From Trichomonas vaginalis G3 (lineage: Eukaryota > Parabasalia > Trichomonadida > Trichomonadidae), in contig NW_026529215.1 in the NCBI RefSeq assembly GCF_026262505.1, forward strand, positions 124,001 through 188,000: DNA of 64,000 bases, given 5' to 3'. A program made the position numbers and the translations under genes. Shown piece after piece: positions 49,034 through 58,687 of the stretch. The notes under the pieces are model-generated. The model did no database searches and was not told the origin of the DNA. It was given only the letters and a program-made list of their open reading frames with translations. Position 1 is the first letter of the stretch, and the number at the start of each line of letters is the position of its first letter.

Positions 49034-49609
49034 ATGAGTTATTCAAGAGCAAAGAGTGATCTTAGTAACTCGTCTGTAAAATTTGGATCTCAACGTGCAA
49101 CATCTGTGCCAAACGAAAAATACTATACTGTGTTATCAGAACAACCTCAACAACCATTTGGATTTGGTTCTCAAGCTCCTGCTCGTCCCGAAGCAAGATT
49201 TCCCGATGTTCCAGGTCCAGGAAGATATGAGCCTCGACCATCATCATTTCATGTCGAATCAATTCGAGGGCACGGTTTAGGATTTACGTCAAAAATCCGC
49301 AGAAGGCTCGAATGGCCTTCAAAAGCAATGAAAACCCCTGCTCCTTCTCAATACACACCAGAAAAACACTCATCAGAACTCAAAATTACAATTAGTCCAA
49401 TTCTTCAAAGACGTTGTTTATGCTATCCAGATGAAAAAGAAGCATCTCAAACTCCAGGTCCAAGTGATTATACCATCGCTCCCCCACAAAAGCGAAAGGC
49501 TCCTTCTTCTGTATTCAAATCAAGATCTGATCGATCCATTTGGGGTATCCCTGAAAAGCCGAAGCCAAGATTTGATGGAAGAACTCTCATTGTACCTGGT
49601 TTCCACTGA
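49034..49609 (+). CDS. STPGR/SHIPPO-repeat axonemal protein (191 aa)
   Basis: Sperm-tail PG-rich repeats are visible: VPGPGRYEPRPSSF (about 60), TPAPSQYTPEKHSS (about 100) and TPGPSDYTIAPPQ (about 140). Such proteins lie inside flagellar doublet microtubules or along microtubules. The protein is basic and disordered outside the repeats. It is followed by an MYCBP/FAP174-like gene, another axoneme component, fitting a flagellate host. Intact, single exon. Confidence 0.8.
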   Translation: MSYSRAKSDLSNSSVKFGSQRATSVPNEKYYTVLSEQPQQPFGFGSQAPARPEARFPDVPGPGRYEPRPSSFHVESIRGHGLGFTSKIRRRLEWPSKAMKTPAPSQYTPEKHSSELKITISPILQRRCLCYPDEKEASQTPGPSDYTIAPPQKRKAPSSVFKSRSDRSIWGIPEKPKPRFDGRTLIVPGFH

Positions 49610-49894
49610 TTTTTTGCGATTAATTTACAAAATTATTTTTTTGTTTCTTTTATCTGTTTTGTTTAAACTTGTATATTACTATCATTTCGAAATGGCAACT
49701 CTCATTTAATTCCTATAATCTGTGTATCATTTGCAGTAATGGAATTCATTTCAAATTTCCTGGCAATTAATGGTTTTGAGTTTGTATTTTATATGAAACA
49801 AGTTGGTGTATTAATTATACCATAAAAACAAAATTGGCTAGAACTTTACATATTTAGGGTTATTTCACCAGATGGAACCACAATTATTCAAGAA

Positions 49895-50140
49895 ATGATG
49901 TCGAAAAGGGAGCAATTCAGAAAATATTTAGAAGCAGGTAACGTTATTGAAACCCTCAATAAAGCAATGTTTAGTATCCATAGCGAAGATCCACGACCAG
50001 CTGATCCATTGGCTTTCATTAGAGAAGTTATCGGAGCACCACCAGCTGAAAATGTAGATGCACTTATACGTAAAAACCAGGACCTTCACGCAAGGGTAAT
50101 CATGCTACGAAATCAATTAGATATGCTTAATTCAAAATAA
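49895..50140 (+). CDS. MYCBP (AMY-1)/FAP174-like protein (81 aa)
   Basis: SKREQFRKYLEAGNVIETLN matches the conserved start of MYCBP (SKREQFRRYLE...), followed by ADPLAFIREVIGAPPAENVD where MYCBP has ALDFLKHHLGAATPEN. A short coiled-coil end (IRKNQDLHARVIMLRNQLDM) follows. In Chlamydomonas the ortholog FAP174 is a central-pair protein. The length is near that of the family (about 100). Two adjacent in-frame ATGs start it at 49895. Confidence 0.85.
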   Translation: MMSKREQFRKYLEAGNVIETLNKAMFSIHSEDPRPADPLAFIREVIGAPPAENVDALIRKNQDLHARVIMLRNQLDMLNSK

Positions 50141-50451
50141 AATGTATCGTGTTGTAACTACCCCCTCCAGAATGCGTAAAATGTAACTAAACTATATACT
50201 AAATTGTAAAATACTAATCAATCTACTAACTCATCTTTTTTTTTCCTAAAAAATATATTTGGAAAATTTATAAAATGTACTAATCATAATAGATAATAAA
50301 TATTTGAAAGAAAAAATCACTATGGGATCGAGAAAATGATCAATTGGCTTCATAATTGCTCTAAAAATAGCGAAATTTTCCAAAATTAGTAAAATTTTTC
50401 CTAAATTAAAGCAAAAATATAACAAAAATTAGAAATCAATAAACTTTTATT
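50141..50451. other. Convergent intergenic region
   Basis: AT-rich region between two convergent genes with no gene. It contains several short A/T runs likely used for 3' ends. Confidence 0.4.
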
Positions 50452-52473
50452 TTACAATTCTTGTGCATTTGATGCTCTTTTTCCTGCGAAAAGATCTGTT
50501 TCTTTCTTCATGACACTTTCTGCTTTTCTTCTTAAATCCTTTGCAAGGATTACAGGTGTCGAATATCTATCTACTTCCAAAGCCATCTTCATGTAATCCT
50601 TTGCATTTTGAATGAAATCTTTAACAGAATTAACTGTTGTATCATCAGAAGTAGCATCCGGAATTCTCTTTTCTATATGGTCTATTGCCTGTTGGAGTGA
50701 TTCCGCAGCAAATGGTCTTTCCTTTCTTTCATCACTTCTTATTAAAAATTCATTTAATCTTAATTGGCTGGAACTTAACAATTTTCTGAGTCTTTTTGTC
50801 TTCATTGTTGTCATATTTACACGGCATTCATTGATATATGACAATGCTGATGATTGTTCTTCAGGTTTAACAACGTAAGCGGCATCTGAATCATACAATA
50901 ATCTCTCTTCAACATCGGCCAAAAACATTTCCAATTCGGATCTTGCTGTTAATGGTTTGTTCGCTTTAATTATTGCAACTTCTTTCTTCATTGTCTCGAA
51001 AATGCCGCCACTCGGTGCTCTCTTTTCATCAGGACAACGCTCGGAGACATCGAAATTCATCTTTCTACGTTGTCCTGTAACACTTGTAACAATGTATTCA
51101 CCATAACCTCGTGTTGGCAACAAAGTAATGTTTAATAAAAATTTTCCATCTTTATCGGCTCTTCCTTCAAATTTATCGAATCCATCGACCGAAACAAGTG
51201 TAAATGAACCATGTGCAAGTTTAGAAGTTTCAACGTCAACTGTTGTTTCAAGGGATTTCGGAAGATCTGCATTAAGATAGAATTCAAACTTGGATTTTTC
51301 AAGGACATTAAAGAATTTGCGAATATATGGTTGTCCGCCTGATAATAATTGAACTGTTTTGCCACTTTTGTTAACATAATAATTAAAAATTGCATCTCTA
51401 TCAATGAAAAGCTTCATATTGCCTGCAATTCTTGCCTTTATAGCTGAATAATAGGCTGTACCAAGAGCAATGGAGTCTTGGCTTGCAAAATCTGTTCTGA
51501 GTGAATTTCCGAAAATTTCTTTGGAAAGCTCATTAATTGCGAAATATCTGGATGCTCCACCACATATTTCAACTGTTTGTGCTTCGAAATCTTTCAGAAT
51601 CTCTCTTAATTTTGTGATTATTGGCTTTGTAATTTCACGAGCTTCATCTCTTGTGACATTAATGGTTGTATTCAACTCGTTGATAAATACTTCTGCATAT
51701 TTGTCGGTTGTGAGCATTTCTTTTGCTTTCTTTCCGATTTTAATTAAAATTTCTTCATCAATGTGAGTAGAAAGCTTTGACTTGATATAACTTGCGAATA
51801 ATTGGTCTATTTTTTCGCCGCTGATCTTATCTGTGTAATGATATTTTAATAATGTGATATTTACGCGATTTGGTATTGGAATGAACTTCCAAAGTGTAAC
51901 CTCTATTTGAGAAACACCTATTTCGATAAATAATACTGTTTCTTGTTTTCTTGCTGTTCTGTTAACTCTTTCAGCGATATAAAGTGAAGCAAGCGCTGTA
52001 CTTTGATCTATGATTTCAACATCTGTAAAACCTGATATCTGAGCAAGTTCGTGCAACGATGATCTGTAATGTGGTGTACTAGCAGAAGGAACAGCAAAAA
52101 TTATTTGATCTTTCTGAGAAACTGTAGGAACAACACTCCTTAAAAGAAGTGCAGAAGCGACTGAAGGATGTAATTCTGTTAATTTGTATCTATCTTGGTT
52201 TACGATGTAATTGAATGGATTTTTTTGTACTGACGATTTATTTCTTGATTCAGAAATGATAGTTTCGAAACCGTATGTGATTTTTTCCTTTGTTTCATTG
52301 CCTCTTGTTTCGTTTAATATGCCAATAACATTAGGAGTAGATCTAGTTCCGCGAGAAGAAGGCTGAATGAATACTCCATTCTCATTGGAAGCTACACCAA
52401 CTCTGATTCCATCATTTCCAATATCTAATGCATATATACTTGAAAATGATTTGATAAGTAAAAATGAAAACAT
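50452..52473 (-). CDS. ER Hsp70-like chaperone, GRP170/HYOU1 (Lhs1) type (673 aa)
   Basis: An amino-terminal signal peptide (MFSFLLIKSFSSIYA) runs straight into ALDIGNDGIRVGVASNENGV, the first Hsp70 phosphate motif in the form used by GRP170. Later QIIFAVPSASTPHYRSSLHE and FTDVEIIDQSTALASLYIAE, and VEICGGASRYFAINELSKEI, follow the Hsp110/GRP170 nucleotide-binding domain. A beta domain and a long helical carboxy region follow. NxT/NxS sites suggest ER lumen. It ends AQEL, which may be a KDEL-like retrieval tail. It likely acts as nucleotide exchange factor for BiP. Shorter than animal HYOU1 (about 1000). Confidence 0.82.
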   Translation of the reverse strand: MFSFLLIKSFSSIYALDIGNDGIRVGVASNENGVFIQPSSRGTRSTPNVIGILNETRGNETKEKITYGFETIISESRNKSSVQKNPFNYIVNQDRYKLTELHPSVASALLLRSVVPTVSQKDQIIFAVPSASTPHYRSSLHELAQISGFTDVEIIDQSTALASLYIAERVNRTARKQETVLFIEIGVSQIEVTLWKFIPIPNRVNITLLKYHYTDKISGEKIDQLFASYIKSKLSTHIDEEILIKIGKKAKEMLTTDKYAEVFINELNTTINVTRDEAREITKPIITKLREILKDFEAQTVEICGGASRYFAINELSKEIFGNSLRTDFASQDSIALGTAYYSAIKARIAGNMKLFIDRDAIFNYYVNKSGKTVQLLSGGQPYIRKFFNVLEKSKFEFYLNADLPKSLETTVDVETSKLAHGSFTLVSVDGFDKFEGRADKDGKFLLNITLLPTRGYGEYIVTSVTGQRRKMNFDVSERCPDEKRAPSGGIFETMKKEVAIIKANKPLTARSELEMFLADVEERLLYDSDAAYVVKPEEQSSALSYINECRVNMTTMKTKRLRKLLSSSQLRLNEFLIRSDERKERPFAAESLQQAIDHIEKRIPDATSDDTTVNSVKDFIQNAKDYMKMALEVDRYSTPVILAKDLRRKAESVMKKETDLFAGKRASNAQEL

Positions 52474-52486
52474 ATGATAAAATGAA
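52474..52486 (-). promoter_or_regulatory. Inr of the GRP170-like gene
   Basis: On the minus strand TTCATTTTATCAT directly precedes the ATG, matching the TCAYTW initiator pattern. Confidence 0.55.
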
Positions 52487-52717
52487 GTTTCAACAAGCCA
52501 TGCAATATTATCATCCTAAATACTTGGACATGTCTGGATTATTCATTCTATTTTTGGTAATTTATTGAAAAAATAAGAATATTTACATACAATTCATTTT
52601 ATTATTACAAATAATGCAATGCATGAAATAAGCTCTCTAATATAACTGTTATTTAATGAATTTAACAACATTTATATTTGGTTGAATTAAATCATTAAAT
52701 TTTAACAAATATTATAT

Positions 52718-53404
52718 CTATTTCTCGTTATGGCGTTTCTTGAAAAACTTATTGAGGTGTTTTCGTATTTCTCTGATTGTATTAACCTTGAGATCCATCA
52801 ATTCAATTGTATTCTCGCCATTATCGTTGATTTTAATATCTGGTTCATTATTCTTTATTATTTCTAATATTTCTGGTATTTTCTCTTGAGGATATTTTGC
52901 AATTGCCTTTGTTAAATCTTCATAGCCACGAATTGGCAATGAAGGAACTTTAGGTTTTCTAACAATTAATCTGTTTGGTATTTGGAAAACTTTTGGTGAA
53001 TCAGCAACAACGCATTGTAAAGTGTCTTGAAAATTAAAAATAATATCGCCCCATTTTGTTGAAGGAAGAAGGCCTAAACCAGCAACATGTTTCTCTAGCA
53101 TATGGTTTAATTCACGATTAAGTTTTTTGCATAAATCAGTTTCTTCTTTTGTTAAATTTTGAAGTTCCCAATGAGGATATATAGCTTTCTTCATATCATC
53201 ATACCATTCTTCTTTGTTGTTATATTGGTTGGAGTTTAACTTCTGAATAATCTTATCAAATGAAATAAAATTTGAAAGTTGAAATGTATGTCCGCCTTTT
53301 TGAAATGGTATATCTGTATCGAATTTTTGAAATAGTTGGCATAATGGACGCTCTTTCATTTCATTTACAATACTTAATAATTTGGATATTGTATTTGAAT
53401 TCAT
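52718..53404 (-). CDS. BET-like protein with degenerate bromodomain and NET domain (228 aa)
   Basis: The carboxy region (LTKAIAKYPQEKIPEILEII, KNNEPDIKINDNGENTIELM, DLKVNTIREIRKHLNKFF) reads like the extraterminal NET domain of BET proteins, with the PQEKIPEIL/NTIREIRKHL core. The amino region (FISFDKIIQKLNSNQYNNKE, EWYDDMKKAI) is bromodomain-like but lacks an obvious acetyl-lysine Asn. It would act in chromatin or transcription regulation. The ATG is preceded by TCACTTTTCAA (Inr-like). Confidence 0.7.
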   Translation of the reverse strand: MNSNTISKLLSIVNEMKERPLCQLFQKFDTDIPFQKGGHTFQLSNFISFDKIIQKLNSNQYNNKEEWYDDMKKAIYPHWELQNLTKEETDLCKKLNRELNHMLEKHVAGLGLLPSTKWGDIIFNFQDTLQCVVADSPKVFQIPNRLIVRKPKVPSLPIRGYEDLTKAIAKYPQEKIPEILEIIKNNEPDIKINDNGENTIELMDLKVNTIREIRKHLNKFFKKRHNEK

Positions 53405-53406
53405 TT

Positions 53407-53415
53407 GAAAAGTGA
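53407..53415 (-). promoter_or_regulatory. Inr of the BET-like gene
   Basis: TCACTTTTC on the minus strand ends two bases before the ATG, agreeing with the trichomonad initiator. Confidence 0.55.
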
Positions 53416-53990
53416 CTAACTCAACAAATAATCGAATGAAGCTTCATGGAAAGTGACTTAATAAAAGTATGATGATTTCCAAAATGAGTGTTTTCTAATT
53501 TGAGAAATGACGCGACTTAGATTCTAACTTGTATTGAATCCTTGCTCGATAAAATTATTTTTTACATCAAATTTGAATTAAAACATCATATGTTTCATTT
53601 GTTGTTACTTAACTTTGGACTTGTGTAGTAAATCTACTATATTATAAATGGATATGACAATAAATTATAAGTGAAAATCATAATTACATAAAAATATTTT
53701 AATATTATCAATATATACAAGCGAAATTAGAATTCAAGAATCGTTGTAGGTTTTACCTTCACACTATAGATTGCAAAACGTTATTCAACTCATTCAGACA
53801 TGCAATGCTTGTCTCATAAAATAAAATCAAAATAGAATTTAATTTGCAATGATTATTGATGAAAAGACTAAAGTATGTACTGTGGTCGATTAATGGAAGT
53901 TGATTCTAGATGAAAAGACTAAAATATGGAGAATTGGCATTGTGATATAAGTTATTAGGTACGTTTCCCATATAGTTTTAAAAATTATGG
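53416..53990. other. Intergenic region
   Basis: No gene seen; it holds a short GATGAAAAGACTAAA direct repeat (about 53,858 and 53,912). Confidence 0.4.
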
Positions 53991-54783
53991 ATGATGTCTG
54001 AAGGAGAAATTATTCAAACTCATTATGATAAATTGATGGGGATTTTTCCAGGATATCATGATGCCTACAATGCTTTGTACAGGTAACGAATGCATGGAGT
54101 TTGCAATAATATCACATAATATTGATTTTGTAACTTTTTTGATGGATGAACACAACATAAAAATTGATTTAGCATTGCGCTCGATCTACAATAATATTCA
54201 ATCATTTTTCATTTATTTGGATCAAGCAAATGACATCAACAAATGCCTTGTTTATTCTCCTTATTTCCATCTGTCATCACTTGTTGAATATTTAATTTCA
54301 AATGGTCTAGATATCAATGCTAAAGATGAAGTTGGACAGACTCCTCTTCATTTTGCAGCCGACCATAATTGTAAAGAAATAACAGAAATATTTATTTCAA
54401 ATGGTGCAGATATCAATTCTAAAACTCAAATTCTCTAGCTTACGATTATTTTTGATTTAAATGCTCTCGGCATTAAAGGGAAAATATACTAGAGAATTAC
54501 ACTTTTCCAATATTTTTTGGTCACTTCGCGCACCCGACAAAAAGTCGAAAAAGTGTTAATTTTACAGTCTCCTCTTCATTTTGCAGCCGACAATAATTGT
54601 AAAGAATTGACAGAAATTCTTATTTCAGACAATGCAGATATCAATGCTAAAAATGAAGATGGATGGACCTCTCTTCATGTAGCATCCAAGAAACATCACA
54701 AAGAAATAACAGAAATCCTTATTTCTAACAAGGAAAAACAAAGAGTCTCATTTCATTCAATGCAAACTTTATTGGAAAGTTAA
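53991..54783 (+). pseudogene. Ankyrin/DUF3447-type gene, decayed
   Basis: Starts MMSEGEIIQTHYDKLMGIFP with GYHDAYNALYR, the usual start of trichomonad DUF3447 ankyrin proteins, then meets a TAA near 54084. A second frame from 54058 carries CMEFAIISHNIDFVTFLMDE and ankyrin repeats (GQTPLHFAADHNCKEITEIF). A 70-bp hairpin-ended insert and neighbouring sequence interrupt it near 54429-54565, after which TPLHFAADNNCKE-like repeats resume to a stop at 54783. The middle domain normally present is missing, so this is a broken, shortened gene. Confidence 0.75.
54429..54498. mobile_element. 70-bp MITE-like insert
   Basis: AATTCTCTAG at 54429-54438 and its inverted copy CTAGAGAATT at 54489-54498 bound an insert in the ankyrin pseudogene. 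The next 60 bases have another inverted pair (ACACTTTTC/GAAAAAGTGT). Possibly a small DNA-transposon remnant. Confidence 0.4.
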
Positions 54784-55736
54784 ATAACATAAGCGCACAG
54801 TATGATCTTTGATATCTGCTCAAATATAAAATAATTTCCAACATTGGAAGTCCGGTTGATCGTTCTGGTGGAATTCTGAGTCTGTTATAATACTGTCAGG
54901 GAAAACCTCATAGATTTTCTCTGTCAAGAATTGAAACATTTGAGCAACGGATTCTCCTGTCATTGAAGATCTACATAAGTTCCTAAGACTGGGTTAAACT
55001 AACCAATAATAATTATTAAAGATGTTAGATGTTTGTGTAAATGAAATCCTTTTAAGATTGAAATCTTGTTAAACGAATCAATAATGATTATTAAAGATGT
55101 TAAATGTTTGTAACATAGATAGTTAACTGATTTTATCTAATTTCCTTGATAAAATTTGGGTTCAAAAGTTGTCGAAGATTTCAAAATGTACTTATTGAAG
55201 TATAAACTAATGTAATTATCTAGGCCCAACATGATTATATAATATGGTAATCAGATCATATGTTTATTCTATATCTAAGGAGAAAATTGAACTTTAATGC
55301 GTCAAATTTGGACAAATATGTTTTTGGATATGTTACATTGCTGTAAAAAGTCATAAACTTCTTTACAATATACTTTTAAGTCCAAAAAAAGGTAATTAGG
55401 TGGAATAAAAATTCTTCATGAATAGGCATTGATTTCATTGAATGAAGTAATTACATCGATGTTGTCGCAAATGGATAAAACAGTAAAATAACTGTTAAAT
55501 TGGATAAAAAGACGAATATGTGTTTTAAAAAGTGTAAACAATTGAAAAATCGAACTCTGAAAAGTACTTTTTATAAAAAAATTATTGCTCAATTTTTTCT
55601 GGACGATAATATTTATTTTTCTACTTATATTACTTGTATAAATAAAAGGTTGTTGCGTGTAAAATTTTTTTATCTGAAGAATTAGATTTTATGCATTTGA
55701 CGTTTTGTAAATATCTCAAAAAGCCTGAATTTTGTT
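54784..55736. other. Intergenic region
   Basis: AT-rich, no supported gene, no recognised RNA. AAACTAACCAATAATAATTA-type sequence recurs as AATCAATAATGATTATTAAA within 80 bases (about 55,000-55,095), a weak local duplication. Confidence 0.45.
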
Positions 55737-56825
55737 ATGACTGACTCCAAGAATCGCCCAAAGTTTGAAGAAGGAACCGAAGTAGATAAATACAGGATCA
55801 TTAAACACATAGGAAGTGGCGGTTTTGGTGATATTTATACCGTTGTTGACACAACAGCCAGTGATAACAAACATTATGCAATGAAAGTTGAATATTTAGA
55901 AGCAGAAAAGCAAGGCTTGGTCGATGAGATCGCATTTTTAGAACAGTTACAAGATTCATCGTATTTTCCCAAATTATTAGATAAAGGACAAAATGATAAG
56001 TGTCGGTATTTTGTAATGGATTTGTTTGGCCCATCTGTATCAAATATGAGGCGTGCTTGTGAAGGTCGTCATTACTCTAACTACTCTATGCTACGTTTAT
56101 CATTAGAAATGGCAAAATGCATTGAAGAATTTCACAGGCATGGATTTGTACATCGCGACATCAAGCCAGCAAACTTTTTAATCAGAGCCAATAGAGAACG
56201 TCCTGTTTGTTTGATTGACTTTGGTCTATCAAAATCTTACATTAACCAATTAACCGGAGAACATATTCCATTTAGCCGTGATGCTGGATTTACAGGAACT
56301 TGCCGTTATGCCTCAATTAACGCACACGACAGTTTTGAACTCTCAAGACGTGATGATATGCTCTCCTGGTTTTATTCCGTCATTGAACTGGCTGAAGGAA
56401 GAGTTCCATGGCCAGGCAGCAAAGATCGCGAGGCTACAGAACAGCTAAAGAGACGTACAAGAGCGGCAGATTTATGCAGCGGCTTACCGGAAGAATTTAT
56501 CGATATTTATCGTAGACTCAGAGCACTAGATTTCGAAGAAGTACCACAATACTCTCATATATATTTCCTCATACAAAAGGCAATTGACAGATTATGCACT
56601 CCACCGTTTCTTTTCGATTGGGAAAGCTTTACACCAGAGCAGGTTGCCCACATATCTGAAATACCATTAGATATGCCACCTCCTCGTACAGATTCAATGG
56701 CAAGGCTTGATCGTAATAATAATGAAGTCAGTACCCCAGAAAAGCCGAAAGCTGACAATCAAAAGAATGAAGATCTCAACCAACCAGATGTTGCAGAAGG
56801 TGGTTGCCATGCTTGCAGAATTTAA
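55737..56825 (+). CDS. Casein kinase 1/TTBK-family protein kinase (362 aa)
   Basis: A complete Ser/Thr kinase. The glycine loop is IGSGGFGDIY (25-34), the ATP lysine is K50 in YAMKVE, the catalytic loop is FVHRDIKPANF with D141, and DFG is at 161-163 in LIDFGLS. RDAGFTGTCRYASINAHDSF is the CK1/TTBK activation segment, where the SINAH form is typical of TTBK-like and nematode CK1s. The carboxy tail after the kinase fold is polar and ends GGCHACRI, whose cysteines could be lipidated. Substrates unknown. Trichomonads have many CK1s. Single exon, intact. Confidence 0.9.
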   Translation: MTDSKNRPKFEEGTEVDKYRIIKHIGSGGFGDIYTVVDTTASDNKHYAMKVEYLEAEKQGLVDEIAFLEQLQDSSYFPKLLDKGQNDKCRYFVMDLFGPSVSNMRRACEGRHYSNYSMLRLSLEMAKCIEEFHRHGFVHRDIKPANFLIRANRERPVCLIDFGLSKSYINQLTGEHIPFSRDAGFTGTCRYASINAHDSFELSRRDDMLSWFYSVIELAEGRVPWPGSKDREATEQLKRRTRAADLCSGLPEEFIDIYRRLRALDFEEVPQYSHIYFLIQKAIDRLCTPPFLFDWESFTPEQVAHISEIPLDMPPPRTDSMARLDRNNNEVSTPEKPKADNQKNEDLNQPDVAEGGCHACRI

Positions 56826-57450
56826 CCTTTATATTTATTATAATTTTTGTTCGATTTTCGTTATAAATGTTTTGTTATAAACTCATCTATTTTGGAAATT
56901 TAATATTGCAAAATCTCCTAATTAAAGATATCTTTTTCGGTATTGTAATTTAATAAATTTTTGGAAGCAATTTGAATAGGTATCGCGTCATATATGCTAA
57001 ATTATACATGTTTAAACAGCAAAAAACAGCTTTAATTCCCCTTCCCTCTGAATTTCTTATATTCATTTAATGGGGTAGCAGCTATATCTTTCTAATATTG
57101 CACTAGAACATTCTTCTTATTAAATATGGGATACGCCCGTTGACAGAATGCCATTAATGAGTGCAATTCTAGCAATATTTATGAAATAGTATATTTCTTG
57201 GCACAATAATTTCTCATAAGCTTTGTTAATTGTCGATTTCTATTTCGATATAAATAAAAAGTGAAAAAATTTTAATTCTTTTTTCACTTCAAAATTATTG
57301 GAATCGAATTTTACAAAATTCGATTCCAATAATTTTGAAGATCAAAAGAATCAAATTTTTCGCGCTGACTTTTTCAAAAATTGAGTGAATTTTATTTGTA
57401 CAACTGGCTATCCCAGCTTGTAAAGCCTAACAAATGGCTTATTCTTTAAT
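56826..57450. other. Intergenic region with hairpins
   Basis: No gene. The far end holds the perfect hairpin pair at 57259-57340. The rest is AT-rich. Confidence 0.5.
57259..57340. other. Two abutting perfect hairpins
   Basis: 57259-57269 pairs with 57279-57289 (11 bp, nine-base loop). Overlapping its end by three bases, 57287-57312 pairs with 57315-57340 over 26 bp with no mismatch and a two-base loop. It lies between convergent genes (kinase ends at 56825, ankyrin protein ends at 57451). The form matches hairpins of cluster C. Confidence 0.9.
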
Positions 57451-58569
57451 TCAACGCAACAAAATTCGTAATTCACCATATTGACCATCATATGTTTTGC
57501 AATATATTTTATCGCATACTTCTTTTGTTGCGACATCTTTTAACTGTCTTCCATCTTTATCCCTTATTTCTCTAAAAGCTCCAGCAAATTCAAGATAATG
57601 AACAACTTCAAGCTGACCTTTATTTGATGCCCACATGAGTGGAGTCCATCCATCTTTATCCAATACATCTATGTAACATCGAGCTCTAACGAGAGATTTA
57701 ACAAGTCTCAGATTTCCGCATGCTGCTGCATTATGAAGTACATTTTGACCATATTTACCTTTCACTTCATAAAGTCCTTCTTCGCATGCTTTGAACATCA
57801 TTTTTTGATTTCCATTTTGTGAAATTTCATCAAGGAAATCGTAGACTTCCGAAAGGCTTCCAGAATTTTTAAGTTGGGCAACTTTATCAAGAAATTCTTT
57901 TGGTAAATCATTACTTTCTTTTTCTTTGAGTTGAGATCTAAGAGATCGATTATCTTTCTCGACATTTTCTTTTTCTCTCAGTTGAGATCGAAGAGATTGA
58001 TTTTCTTTCTCGATGTCGTCTTTTTCTCTCAATTGAGATCGAAGAGATCGATTTTCTTCCTCGATGTCGTCTTTTTCTCTCAGTTGAGATCTTAGAGATC
58101 GATTCTCTTTCTCGATGTCGTCTTTTTCTCTCAATTGAGATCTAAGAGATCGATTCTCTTTCTCGATGTTTCCTTTTTCGTTTTGAAGTTGACTTAACTC
58201 GGATTGTTGTTTTTCCAATTTATTCGCTGAATCTGACAACATTCTTCCTGTTTGATTTAATGTGTCAATAATGTTATCTAATATTTCCATTTTCATGTAT
58301 TTTTGGATAGAATTTAGTGTTGAAATTGCATCTTGAAAATTTTTTATTGAAATGTTCGTTTGTCGAGTGCAATAATATATTTTATTTGCTGTTGTAGCAA
58401 TGGATGACTGTTGAAGAAGAGAATCAAAGTCATTTGGAGTTAAATTCGCATATTTCATAATCGCTTTAATGTCTTCTACCTCGAATGTATCAAAGAGAAT
58501 GCCTTGTTCAATATATTCTTTGATATGAGCACCAATATATTCGAAATTCGGAACAATTCCTTGACTCAT
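57451..58569 (-). CDS. Coiled-coil ankyrin-repeat protein (372 aa)
   Basis: The amino domain (residues 1-80, with TFEVEDIKAIMKYANLTPND FDSLLQ) is the type found at the start of many trichomonad ankyrin proteins. A coiled coil at about 100-235 contains five tandem 17-residue units (ENRSLRSQLREKDDIEK). Ankyrin repeats at about 255-350 include YGQNVLHNAAACGNLRLVKS and DKDGWTPLMWASNKGQLEVV. Probably a cytoplasmic scaffold; partners unknown. Intact single frame. Confidence 0.85.
   Translation of the reverse strand: MSQGIVPNFEYIGAHIKEYIEQGILFDTFEVEDIKAIMKYANLTPNDFDSLLQQSSIATTANKIYYCTRQTNISIKNFQDAISTLNSIQKYMKMEILDNIIDTLNQTGRMLSDSANKLEKQQSELSQLQNEKGNIEKENRSLRSQLREKDDIEKENRSLRSQLREKDDIEEENRSLRSQLREKDDIEKENQSLRSQLREKENVEKDNRSLRSQLKEKESNDLPKEFLDKVAQLKNSGSLSEVYDFLDEISQNGNQKMMFKACEEGLYEVKGKYGQNVLHNAAACGNLRLVKSLVRARCYIDVLDKDGWTPLMWASNKGQLEVVHYLEFAGAFREIRDKDGRQLKDVATKEVCDKIYCKTYDGQYGELRILLR
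57904..58158 (-). repeat. 51-bp coding tandem repeat (5 units)
   Basis: Five in-frame units encode 17 residues each of the coiled coil. Seventeen is not a multiple of seven, so each unit shifts the heptad register unless skips occur. The units differ at few bases. Confidence 0.88.
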
Positions 58570-58665
58570 TAAAATTTCTAAATTGTTGTGAGGAAAGTTG
58601 AAAATTTTACGACTCAGTCACCTAAGGATGTCGGAACTGCCAAAAGCGCAAATTTTGTTCATCAC

Positions 58666-58687
58666 GAATTGCCAAGCTTGGCAATTC
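58666..58687. repeat. 22-bp perfect palindrome
   Basis: GAATTGCCAAG and its exact inverse, 11 bp each side with no spacer, centred on AAGCTT. Confidence 0.9.
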
